This document shows positions 44,410 through 56,800 of a stretch of 64,000 bases of DNA, piece by piece. Source of the stretch: Coffea arabica. Its lineage: Eukaryota > Streptophyta > Magnoliopsida > Gentianales > Rubiaceae. Both the position numbers and the translations under genes were made by a program. The number at the start of each line of letters is the position of its first letter. Within the stretch, counting starts at the first letter, position 1. The notes below the pieces were generated by a model. The model had not been told where the DNA came from. It saw nothing but the letters and a program-made list of their open reading frames with translations, and searched no databases. The stretch covers positions 374,501 through 438,500 of the forward strand of contig NC_092317.1 in the NCBI RefSeq assembly GCF_036785885.1. The letters run 5' to 3'.

Positions 44410-47400
44410 ATGGGAAAGGAGAGGAGGTTGACGGTGTTTTTGAGCATAATTTGGGCTCTGACCATTCTGTATGGTGAGATGTTTGCATATTGGGTGCCCT
44501 CTCTTTGGACTTGTTCTTGGCCTCATCATCTTCGCCACTCTTCTTCCTCCTCGGTAATTAGTAATAACCTCACCCACCCAACATAAAGAAAATTACTTCT
44601 TGAAACGTTAAACTCATTTAACTTAGCTCTGAAAAAACGATGACCCACAAGTTATTTCTAGTGGCTGTTTTCGGATTTTACTTAATCTGTTGGATCTTCT
44701 GTTCCAGCTATTGATAAAAAGAAAGAAAAAAAAAATCGAAGTTTTCACTTGCCTTGATTCGTTTTCTCTTTTCTTTATTTTGGTTAATATGCACTTCGTT
44801 CGTTAATCTGATGGTAGTTTTTAGTTTATTTCATCTCTTTCTTTCCATTTCTGATGCGGCTCTTTTTTTGCTAGGGATATTGCCCAAATTACTTTATGGA
44901 TTAATGACGTTGAATCTAATCGGCATATAAGATGCCAAAAAAAAAAAGGATAGAATTTTGATTTCATAGGTGCCGCCTAGAAATATGTATAAGTTGCGCT
45001 ACGGTCATCATCTTTTCGACCAAGGAAGGGAGCGGAAATGCTGAATCAATTACCAAAATCTGACTCATACAACTAACTCCATTGATGCATCCGAACATTT
45101 CATTAGGTTTAGCATTATTAAGAGGAGGAGGATACAGGTTGATAAAAACATTCCCGGTTAGGATCTTCCTGGTTACCATCATTTCCTGCAATTAGCTAAG
45201 TATTTCTTTAGTCATTACTGCATGCTCTGAACCATTGTCACTCTTTTAGGCAATGCAAAAAGGCGGAAACATTTTAACACAAGGTCACTCCCCTCGTTGT
45301 GCATTGATGATTTACACAAAAGCATTACATTGTGGTAGTTGTTGCAAACTCGTAAAGACTCATTAGCGCAAAAAAGTTTGTTTTTCAATTGTTAAATTTA
45401 CAAAATTTTCTCGTTTCTTCTTATCTGTTATGCTTCAGTATTTTTGCAACCAAATACATGCAGATTATTGAAACCCAAACTTTTTTTTTTTTTTGGGTGG
45501 CGTGTGTCTCTCTGCCTGATTGCAGGTGAAGAGACTCAATGATTCTGGTGATTATGTCAAAATTGCCGTTCTGGCTGATCCTCAGGTAAATCTCCTCGGA
45601 AGTAGTTCCATAATTGTGTCCAAACATAAATACAGATGTATGAAAATACATGCCTTGGTGAGATATTTCAATGATTCTGCAAAGCAACTGCCAATTGAGT
45701 ACTTATTTTCAACAGCTCATGGATAGGACCTCCCTTCATCTTTCCCCAAAGTCACTGGCTCTCGAGATTGCTCAGTTCTACACAGACTTGTTCATGCGCA
45801 GGGCATTCCTGTTGTCTGTCTTACGTTTCAAACCTGATGTGCTTCTCTTTTTTGGTGATTACTTTGATGGGGGCCCTATTCTGTCTGACAATGAGTAAGC
45901 CATTTAATTTTATAGGTTTTGTATGAAAGTTTACACAGGCATTTATGCGGTTGAATCTCTATTAAATGTGAAAATGCAGCTAGACTGTTGCAACACACTC
46001 AATTTTGATACTGTTTATCTGAACTTTGTCTTCACAACGACGCATCCCATTGTTGAACAGATGGCAGGAATCCTTGAGCCGCCTTAAACATATCTTTGAT
46101 CTGAATGTGCTCCAGAAAACTAAAAATATGAAAGTGTATTTCCTATCCGGAAATCATGACATTGGATATGAGGCTCTTTACTCCAAAACGCCAGAGGTAT
46201 GTTAATGCATTATTCTCTAAATCTCATACTACTTGTCAGAATAAATCATTTTCGTTTTCCAGGTCGCTGGATTAAATTTAGATGCTTAACTTGTTCTGGT
46301 GATATATCTGATGCTACTTTCTTGGTAACGAGTGATCACAAGACAATTCGAGCTCAGAACCCTAATAGCTCGTCCATGAATGTTCATCTACATAGGCATA
46401 TAAGAATTTGTTTTATTTATCTGTGTCAGTTTCTTCTTGAAGCAGTATCCATCTATGGGGTTTTCTGAACAAGTACTGATTAATCACTAATAATGCAATT
46501 TCTGACACTTCAATAATGCAACCCTCCCTCTGATCATCTCTCTGGCTTGTTATCTCTGCATCTACTTGTCTGCAGGTTATCAGGCGTTATGAGGAAGAAT
46601 TTGGAGCACGAAACTATAAGTTTACACTTGGAAAAGTGGATTTTATTGCTATTGACTCACAGACATTAGATGGTAAAAGCCAGTGAACACGTATCTCCAT
46701 ATCATCTGTAATAGTATAGTATCACTTTACTGCAAAAATTTCTGGAACTCTAACAGGTGCCCAGATTATAATTTGGAGATACCCAAAAGGTAGATAATTT
46801 ACTGTATTTCATAGTGATTGCCGTGATCTCCTTGGACAACTAGTTAATCATTTTTCCTTGTATATTCATTCTTTGCCAGGCAAATCAAGGTGCAATTTTA
46901 TGTTTTATGCAGTCCAAGTTTACATGAAAACTACAAGGATAAAACAAGTTTCTTATCTCATTAATTTGTTACTTTTCCCCCTTCATCTGTTTGACATGAA
47001 AGTGGCTCGTTTCTTTAAACTTCCTAGATATCTGTGCACTTGTTGTATTTCTGCTGGTAATAACAAATGTAGTGTGTGTGATGCTGGTGTATTACAGATG
47101 ATATCTCTGACTAACTGAAGCTTATAACTTGGACTTTATACTCTGAAGTGTGTGTAAAGCTGCTGGATACTTTAACTGGCTGTGTATTTGTACTGCTCAT
47201 GACGACCTAGTCTTGTTGATAAAAGTCAAAAATCTTTTTCTACTAACTAATCAAGACTTGGTTGACATGTTAGACCTTAAGTTGCAAGTAGATTGACGCT
47301 GTCACTTGCTGGACCACATAAGGATCTGTATGGTTGCTAGAATAATGGTATCTTTTCTTGGTCAATCAAACTCAGTAGGACTGCTTTCCTAAGTTAGCTT

Positions 47401-48108
47401 TGTTTTGCATGTCTCTTTATGCAATCATGTGACTTTGCTGAACTACACAAGGATATCTGCAGTAGCTTCCTTCTCATTTGTATATTAGAATTATTTTCTT
47501 TGCTTAATCATCTATAGATAAATTTACCTTGTAAGTTGGCGATACTAAGAGTTGATGGCAAGATTTTTGTCCACAGGGAATTCACAGGGAAATGTAACCT
47601 CTGCCACCTGGAATTTTATTGCAAATGTCTCTCAGGGTAATTGGCAGCGACTTCTAAGAAAATCTATCATGTTAGATAATTACAATACGGTATGAAGTCC
47701 ATGACATGCCTTATGCATCCAGATTCCAGTTCAATGACAAGGGTTCTATTGACTCATATCCCATTGTACCGGCCAGATTGGACTCCATGCGGTCCATATC
47801 GTTCTTCACCCATTATCAATCAGGTTAATATTTTTCTCTCTGCATTGAGTTAAATGGCAATCTTAGAAACATGTTGGTGCAAGTTATCACCTTGCATACA
47901 TTTTGTTTAGCTAAAAATTACTATCTCTTACTCTGTTCCAGAGGATTTTGCGTGCCCCAGAAAATCAACAAATATTGTAAGCATCTTATTGTGTTCTGCT
48001 TCTTTGACTGTATGTGGTGGATTACAGTCCTTCATGGAATGGATGTTGGGGTATGACATGATACTTTTCCTCTGATCTATTAATACAGGTATCAAAATTA
48101 TGTCACTG
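44410..48108 (+). pseudogene. 3'-truncated metallophosphoesterase gene, duplication copy 1
   Basis: Exons 44410-44553, 45526-45585, 45716-45894, 46061-46196, 46576-46672, 47577-47636, 47723-47823, 47942-47976 and the start of exon 9 (48089-48108) are identical to the intact copy 9,393 bases downstream. At the duplication junction exon 9 runs out of frame into PSY1R-like sequence: ...NYVTE-SPDRRDPTPD..., stopping after some 20 codons. The product would have the first metal-binding motifs (LADPQ, GDYFDGG, GNHD, THIPLY) but lose GHDHD and both C-terminal membrane segments. If the duplication is an assembly artefact, this is simply the 5' half of the one real gene. Confidence 0.85.
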
Positions 48109-50181
48109 AATCACCTGACCGGAGAGATCCCACCCCAGATACATGCACTACAATCTCTGTCTTTTCTCTCAATTTCCAATAACACACTAACCAATGTCAC
48201 AAGTGCAATCAGAATTTTGACAGGTTGCAAGAATCTCAGTACACTGATTCTGTCAAAGAATTTTTATAATGAATCGTTGCCAGGTGATGACGGTTTAGTC
48301 GATTCTGAAGGATTTCAGAATCTCCAGATCCTTGGTTTAGGTGGTTGCCAATTCTCTGGTCAAGTTCCCAGTTGGCTGACTAAGCTGCAAAAGCTTGAGG
48401 TCCTCGACTTGTCAGTTAATAACCTCACAGGCTTAGTTCCAAGTTGGCTTGGAAATCTGCCAGACCTTTTTTACTTAGATTTATCTCAGAACCTCCTCTC
48501 AGGAAACTTCCCTGTAGAACTTACTGGACTCCCAAGACTAGTGAGGCAGCAGGGTACTGATCAAGTGGATCAGAGTTACTTAGAGTTGCCAGTCTTTGTT
48601 CAGCCTGAGAATGTCTCCAGCTTACAGTACAATCAGGTGTCTAACCTCCCCCCTGCTATATACCTGAATGGGAATAACCTCAGTGGCAACATACCCATTG
48701 AGATTGGCCAATTGAAGCGCATTCATGTCCTGGATCTCAGTCACAACAATTTTTCAGGCAGCATTCCCAACACGATATCTTATCTTACTAACTTGGAAAA
48801 GTTGGACCTTTCTGGAAACCATTTTTCTGGTGAAATTCCAGCTTCACTCGGGAACCTCCATTTTCTGTCTTCTTTCAGCGTTGCAAACAACAATCTTCAA
48901 GGCCCAATACCCGCAGGAGGCCAGTTTGATACCTTCCCCAATGCCAGCTTTGAAGGAAATTCAGGGTTGTGTGGCCGATTTCTACGCCCTTGTAGCAATC
49001 AATCACCAACTACAAACCCCTCAGCAACAAGAAAAAGCCCAAAGAGGAAAATAATTATTGGACTCATACTTGGAATCTGTTTTGGCATTGGATTCACTGT
49101 TTCTGTAGTGGCATTTTGGATATTTTCCAAGAGAAGGATCCTTCCTAAAGGCGATGCTGAAAAAACTGATCTGGATACACTTTCCTACAACTCTAATTCT
49201 GGACTGTCCACTGAGTTTGGAAAAGACACCAGCATAGTTGTCTTGTTTCCTGATAACACAAAGGATGTTAAGGATCTCACAGTATCAGAGTTACTGAAAG
49301 CCACAGACAACTTCAACCAAGCAAACATTGTTGGCTGTGGGGGTTTTGGTTTGGTTTACAAAGCAACTTTGACAAATGGCACACAGCTGGCTATTAAGAA
49401 GCTTTCAGGAGATACAGGGTTGATGGAAAGGGAATTCAAAGCAGAGGTGGAAGCATTATCAACAGCCCAGCACGAGAACCTAGTTGCTTTGCAAGGTTAC
49501 TGTGTGCACGGTGGGTTTAGATTACTGATATATTCGTATATGGAGAATGGTAGTCTAGACTACTGGTTACATGAGAAGCCCGATGGAGCAGCCCAACTTG
49601 ATTGGCCAACCCGACTAAAAATTGCCCAGGGTGCAAGTTGTGGCTTGGCATACATGCACCAGATATGTGAGCCACATATTGTGCATCGCGACATAAAATC
49701 CAGTAACATCCTGCTGGATGAGAATTTTAAAGCACATGTGGCAGATTTTGGATTGTCTAGATTGATTCTTCCCTACCGAACACACGTAACCACTGAACTG
49801 GTAGGCACCCTAGGTTACATCCCACCAGAGTATAGTCAATCATGGATAGCCACTTTGAGAGGGGATGTTTACAGTTTTGGAGTTGTCATACTTGAATTAC
49901 TGACGGGCAAGAGGCCTATGGAGATATTCAAGCCTAAAGTGTCAAGAGAATTGGTTGGATGGGTGCAGCAAATGAGAAATGATGGGAAACAAGATGAAAT
50001 CTTTGATCCAGTACTGTGCGGCAAGGGCTTTGAAGAAGATATGCTGCAAGTGCTTGATGTTGCCTGCATGTGTGTCAACCAAAATCCTTTCAAGCGGCCA
50101 ACCATTACAGAAGTAGTTGATTGGCTCCATGACATAGGGTCCAAGAGACAGGCACCAAAAGAAGGGCAATTGTATAAATGA
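48100..50181 (+). pseudogene. 5'-truncated PSY1R-like receptor kinase, duplication copy 2
   Basis: From 48109 the sequence equals codons 393-1082 of the upstream receptor kinase gene. An ATG contributed by the phosphoesterase exon (48100-48102) happens to be in frame, giving a 693-codon frame starting MSLNHLTGEIPPQ. It keeps the distal LRRs, island, transmembrane segment and whole kinase, but has no signal peptide, LRR cap or proximal LRRs, and its upstream sequence is phosphoesterase intron and exon rather than a promoter. It would not make a normal surface receptor. Confidence 0.9.
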
Positions 50182-51265
50182 ATAGAGAAACTCCAGAATT
50201 TGTTGTTAATATAAAACGTCAATGGCAGTTTTTTTCCCTTTTTTTTTTTTACCCCCTTCTGAAACGAGAAAAATATACGTAATGTTCAAGTGGAGGATTG
50301 TATAAAGCTAAATGTTGCTACCAGTTAGTCAAGCATACACTTCTAATATTGTCAACTAGAAGGAATTGATCGCTGTAGTTTCATGCAGGAGTGTCTTCTT
50401 GAAGTCTAAAAGGACCGATGAGTTCCTCTCTTTAACTATGGTTTTGGCGAGTAATGACGAAAATGAGTAAGGTTTGTCATAGTTTGGCTTACAGCTACAA
50501 GATGACTTCTGGAAACTTGAATTGATTATTCAGATTCTCGCATTTAAGCTAACAAGCAAAAGAACAACAGCCGCAACCTTCTGCTGCTCCAACGAAAAAT
50601 CAAGAGCTAATTGTCGTCTGTACAAAAGTTTGTGAAGCAGCAGGGGCCGGGACAAGTAGAATGTGGTTGAAAGGGTTTTGATGATTTAGCACGAGGTATA
50701 GACTCTCAAAATTAAAAAAAAAAAAAACCAGAAAAATGTTAAGATAGACAAAGCACCATAATTAACCAAAAAGGAAAAAAAAAAAGGTCTATTTGTTCGT
50801 GTGTGTGAATTGACAGGGAAGAAAGTAAAGAAAAGACTCATCTCATTCTCATTCCGTATTCGTACTTGTTAAAATGCTGCTGCATTTTGGTTTGGGCATT
50901 TTCACCGGTACCTGGCGGCCTATGGCGGCGGATTTCAATCCACAAACAGCTGCTCATCCCACCCAGTAACTATTACTAAGTAATACTACTAACAAATGCC
51001 TGCGGCTTGAGGTGGCGGCGGCGCTAACTCCTCCGTTTTTCTCCCGATTTATGGCGCCAATCCTACAGTATGAGAAAGTTGAAACCTTGCCCCAAGGCCT
51101 CGTTTGGACGGAAATACTTGGAAAGAAAATACTGACACAGTTACCAACTTTTAATTGGAGGGGAAATAAACGGTTAAAATGCTTCTTTTTTTTTTTTTTT
51201 CAAATGTTAAAGAGATTGAGGAGGAAAAATGAAAAAACCAAGGGAAACCAACCAACCATTTTGGG

Positions 51266-51773
51266 AGTCTTCATCAATTTAGTCCTTTATCTATTAAATT
51301 TATCAATTTATTCTCTCATCTTTATGAAATTAAAAAAAATTCTCTAATAGAAAATTAAATAATTCTATTGAAATTGATCAGCAGATGGACATTTGAAAAT
51401 GACCATTTTAGTCTCGAATCTTCAAGTCTCTTCAATTTGGTCTCTTATATATCATTGTCTATTAATTTATATATCATTACCTATTGATTTTGTTTTGTGG
51501 ATTTGAGGATTTAAATTGATAGATGGTGACATCTAAATTGGAGACAACCTCGAAGGCAAAGGGATGAGTTGGTCATTTTAAAAGGTTCACATGCCCAATG
51601 ACCAATTTTGTTAGAATTTTCTAATTTTTCATTACAGGTCCCAGATTGACATTATTTTATAAAGTTGATGGAATAAAATGGTAAGATTGATAAATAATAA
51701 ACTGGTAGGATTGATTGATAAAGAACTAAATTGGCTAAAATTCTAAACACAGGGGGCCCAAAATGATCATTTT
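51266..51773. mobile_element. Long-TIR MITE, in duplication copy 2
   Basis: Exact counterpart of the element at 41873-42380, carried along by the 9.4-kb duplication rather than an independent insertion. Confidence 0.5.
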
Positions 51774-52054
51774 CTCAAAGAAACATGGCATAGGAAAAAA
51801 ATAACAATCAAAGGTTTCGTGATACCAAGTTAGCAAGAAATATGCGTTGAGTAACAAGTGTCAAGTAGCAGTGTAATATGCAATAAGTATTAACCATATT
51901 CCACTTATTTCTTCAAATCCCATTCAAGTTTGATCTTCTTTTAAAGTTTTAGTGCGTAGGTTTATTTTTTCCCTGGTTTCCCTTTTATTGCTTTATTTTA
52001 TTCAGAAAATATGTCATCAATAAAATTTGCTTACAGTTCTAAAGGCAACTAAAT

Positions 52055-52353
52055 TCAACAATAGGTGGGAGAGAGATGAGTTGAATGATAAGCGGGGAAG
52101 GAAGTGTAAGTGAGAGGTTCTGAATTCGAAATCTCCTATTTATACTTTAAAAAAAAAAATCCAACAACAACTAGAGGAAATTTGAGTTGGGTTAGGTTAA
52201 GTAGTAAGACGAGGGATCTCAAGTTTTAGACCTCAGTTACAGTATAAAAAAAAATTCCAACAATAGTTAGAGGAGGGATAGGTTGGGTTGGGCGGCAGAG
52301 TGGGAGAAATTGTAAATAAGAGGTCTTGAATTCAAGATATTCAACTTATCAAA
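52055..52353 (+). mobile_element. Three tandem SINE-like units, in duplication copy 2
   Basis: Exact counterpart of the units at 42662-42960; same order, A-rich spacers and terminal AT microsatellite. Confidence 0.45.
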
Positions 52354-52355
52354 AG

Positions 52356-52402
<47 letters not shown>

Positions 52403-53802
52403 GATAGTTTTTTATTTTCACAACAAATAATAACAAACCGAAAACCTTTATGATGAAACCCATGTCGTCTCTTTCCAATTTTTTATACTAAATGTGTGAA
52501 ATTATTCCACTGTAGAAAAAAAGAAAAAAAAGAAAAAAGGGTGTTCGAAAGGTTACTGTCGGTATTCCATTTCTTTCGCACAATGCACTACTTGATTAAA
52601 GAGACAACTAGGTGGAATTACTCTTTGCAGAGTCACGGGAATTTGGTCGAACTCAAACACCGAAGTATCGTTGGAATCTTTTAAATCTACTGTCAATAAT
52701 AACAAGTGACTGAACAAAAACTAGTATAATTTTACATGGATCGAAATTTACTCTACTGCAACAAAATATTCACTCTTGCAAAAAAAAAAAAAAAAAAAAA
52801 AAAAGGCAAACCTTCTCTTCAAGCTGTAAGTGTCTGTGGAAGCAACCATATATAACCGAGGTAAAAGTTGTGAACAATTCCACTCTTGAAGGGCTCATGC
52901 ATTTTAATACGTTACCTACTAGTATTAGAGGTGTAGACAATAATATGTTGCAATTGATTGCATTCAAACTTGCATGATCCAAGTTTCAAGTTTGCTTAAT
53001 CATTTTGATGATTTCATTCAAATTCAGTTTGTTTATTTTTCGAGCAAAAGTAAAATTAATGTGTATCAAACCGATTCCTTAGATATAAATTTCAAGTTTT
53101 AATACTTAAGTTTGAATGAAGTAGGAAATGTTAGTAGTAGTATAAATTAAGGGCATGGATGTGTTTGGCAGCTAGGTTCCAAGGCAAGTAATGGATTTCA
53201 ATTTCAGCCATACTCTTCTTTTTTTTTTTTTTCCAAGATCAATTGGAATGAGTTTCATAGATGCTTCAATTGGTAAACTGCTAAAGAGTAAGGTTTAATA
53301 TTTTGATATTACTAAAAATTTATCTATCGTTGCAAAGTTATTTTTATCACACTCGTTGTATTATTTATTATTCCTTAATTTATTTATCATACACACAACG
53401 AGAGTGATTATGCAATATGAACGAAACGGCAGTTATGTTACACTTACTTGATGAATCCACTCAGACATTGAAGATGTTTTTTTTTTATCAGTCGAGCATT
53501 TTAAATGCTACTAGCGGTAGGTAGTTTCGTATGGTTTTCGTTTTTGGTGCGTTAAATAATGGGAAGGGGGTAAAAGTTGGGAGTAATCCGAAGTCAAACA
53601 ACGACCCAACAAATAAATAACTAATATGGAAGGCAAAATAGAATATTTGTGCCTTTCTTTGGAAGGGAAAAAAAAGAAGAAAAGGAATAGTGTGCTGCTT
53701 CTTCTTCTTCCAAGTTCCAAGTTCCAAGTAGTATCAGCATCAGCAGTGGAGTTAAACAAACTACGAAGTCCGAGTGGGAGTGAGCAAAAGATCGTCGGGG
53801 AA

Positions 53803-56800
53803 ATGGGAAAGGAGAGGAGGTTGACGGTGTTTTTGAGCATAATTTGGGCTCTGACCATTCTGTATGGTGAGATGTTTGCATATTGGGTGCCCTCTCTTTG
53901 GACTTGTTCTTGGCCTCATCATCTTCGCCACTCTTCTTCCTCCTCGGTAATTAGTAATAACCTCACCCACCCAACATAAAGAAAATTACTTCTTGAAACG
54001 TTAAACTCATTTAACTTAGCTCTGAAAAAACGATGACCCACAAGTTATTTCTAGTGGCTGTTTTCGGATTTTACTTAATCTGTTGGATCTTCTGTTCCAG
54101 CTATTGATAAAAAGAAAGAAAAAAAAAATCGAAGTTTTCACTTGCCTTGATTCGTTTTCTCTTTTCTTTATTTTGGTTAATATGCACTTCGTTCGTTAAT
54201 CTGATGGTAGTTTTTAGTTTATTTCATCTCTTTCTTTCCATTTCTGATGCGGCTCTTTTTTTGCTAGGGATATTGCCCAAATTACTTTATGGATTAATGA
54301 CGTTGAATCTAATCGGCATATAAGATGCCAAAAAAAAAAAGGATAGAATTTTGATTTCATAGGTGCCGCCTAGAAATATGTATAAGTTGCGCTACGGTCA
54401 TCATCTTTTCGACCAAGGAAGGGAGCGGAAATGCTGAATCAATTACCAAAATCTGACTCATACAACTAACTCCATTGATGCATCCGAACATTTCATTAGG
54501 TTTAGCATTATTAAGAGGAGGAGGATACAGGTTGATAAAAACATTCCCGGTTAGGATCTTCCTGGTTACCATCATTTCCTGCAATTAGCTAAGTATTTCT
54601 TTAGTCATTACTGCATGCTCTGAACCATTGTCACTCTTTTAGGCAATGCAAAAAGGCGGAAACATTTTAACACAAGGTCACTCCCCTCGTTGTGCATTGA
54701 TGATTTACACAAAAGCATTACATTGTGGTAGTTGTTGCAAACTCGTAAAGACTCATTAGCGCAAAAAAGTTTGTTTTTCAATTGTTAAATTTACAAAATT
54801 TTCTCGTTTCTTCTTATCTGTTATGCTTCAGTATTTTTGCAACCAAATACATGCAGATTATTGAAACCCAAACTTTTTTTTTTTTTTGGGTGGCGTGTGT
54901 CTCTCTGCCTGATTGCAGGTGAAGAGACTCAATGATTCTGGTGATTATGTCAAAATTGCCGTTCTGGCTGATCCTCAGGTAAATCTCCTCGGAAGTAGTT
55001 CCATAATTGTGTCCAAACATAAATACAGATGTATGAAAATACATGCCTTGGTGAGATATTTCAATGATTCTGCAAAGCAACTGCCAATTGAGTACTTATT
55101 TTCAACAGCTCATGGATAGGACCTCCCTTCATCTTTCCCCAAAGTCACTGGCTCTCGAGATTGCTCAGTTCTACACAGACTTGTTCATGCGCAGGGCATT
55201 CCTGTTGTCTGTCTTACGTTTCAAACCTGATGTGCTTCTCTTTTTTGGTGATTACTTTGATGGGGGCCCTATTCTGTCTGACAATGAGTAAGCCATTTAA
55301 TTTTATAGGTTTTGTATGAAAGTTTACACAGGCATTTATGCGGTTGAATCTCTATTAAATGTGAAAATGCAGCTAGACTGTTGCAACACACTCAATTTTG
55401 ATACTGTTTATCTGAACTTTGTCTTCACAACGACGCATCCCATTGTTGAACAGATGGCAGGAATCCTTGAGCCGCCTTAAACATATCTTTGATCTGAATG
55501 TGCTCCAGAAAACTAAAAATATGAAAGTGTATTTCCTATCCGGAAATCATGACATTGGATATGAGGCTCTTTACTCCAAAACGCCAGAGGTATGTTAATG
55601 CATTATTCTCTAAATCTCATACTACTTGTCAGAATAAATCATTTTCGTTTTCCAGGTCGCTGGATTAAATTTAGATGCTTAACTTGTTCTGGTGATATAT
55701 CTGATGCTACTTTCTTGGTAACGAGTGATCACAAGACAATTCGAGCTCAGAACCCTAATAGCTCGTCCATGAATGTTCATCTACATAGGCATATAAGAAT
55801 TTGTTTTATTTATCTGTGTCAGTTTCTTCTTGAAGCAGTATCCATCTATGGGGTTTTCTGAACAAGTACTGATTAATCACTAATAATGCAATTTCTGACA
55901 CTTCAATAATGCAACCCTCCCTCTGATCATCTCTCTGGCTTGTTATCTCTGCATCTACTTGTCTGCAGGTTATCAGGCGTTATGAGGAAGAATTTGGAGC
56001 ACGAAACTATAAGTTTACACTTGGAAAAGTGGATTTTATTGCTATTGACTCACAGACATTAGATGGTAAAAGCCAGTGAACACGTATCTCCATATCATCT
56101 GTAATAGTATAGTATCACTTTACTGCAAAAATTTCTGGAACTCTAACAGGTGCCCAGATTATAATTTGGAGATACCCAAAAGGTAGATAATTTACTGTAT
56201 TTCATAGTGATTGCCGTGATCTCCTTGGACAACTAGTTAATCATTTTTCCTTGTATATTCATTCTTTGCCAGGCAAATCAAGGTGCAATTTTATGTTTTA
56301 TGCAGTCCAAGTTTACATGAAAACTACAAGGATAAAACAAGTTTCTTATCTCATTAATTTGTTACTTTTCCCCCTTCATCTGTTTGACATGAAAGTGGCT
56401 CGTTTCTTTAAACTTCCTAGATATCTGTGCACTTGTTGTATTTCTGCTGGTAATAACAAATGTAGTGTGTGTGATGCTGGTGTATTACAGATGATATCTC
56501 TGACTAACTGAAGCTTATAACTTGGACTTTATACTCTGAAGTGTGTGTAAAGCTGCTGGATACTTTAACTGGCTGTGTATTTGTACTGCTCATGACGACC
56601 TAGTCTTGTTGATAAAAGTCAAAAATCTTTTTCTACTAACTAATCAAGACTTGGTTGACATGTTAGACCTTAAGTTGCAAGTAGATTGACGCTGTCACTT
56701 GCTGGACCACATAAGGATCTGTATGGTTGCTAGAATAATGGTATCTTTTCTTGGTCAATCAAACTCAGTAGGACTGCTTTCCTAAGTTAGCTTTGTTTTG

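Larger units (their letters stand above)
38716..48108 (+). repeat. 9,393-bp direct duplication, copy 1
   Basis: Copy 1 starts inside the PSY1R-like CDS (AATCACCTGACC, codon 393) and ends inside the ninth exon of the metallophosphoesterase gene. The second copy begins immediately at 48109. Every landmark compared lies exactly 9,393 bases downstream in copy 2, including homopolymer runs and an AT microsatellite of about 20 repeats, and translated frames are identical. Confidence 0.95.
50182..53802. other. Intergenic region between truncated kinase and intact phosphoesterase, copy 2
   Basis: Same content as 40789-44409 at a constant offset: long-TIR MITE (51266-51773), SINE-like units (52055-52353), AT microsatellite (52358-52397), 25-base A-run (52780-52804). 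No gene supported. Confidence 0.6.
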
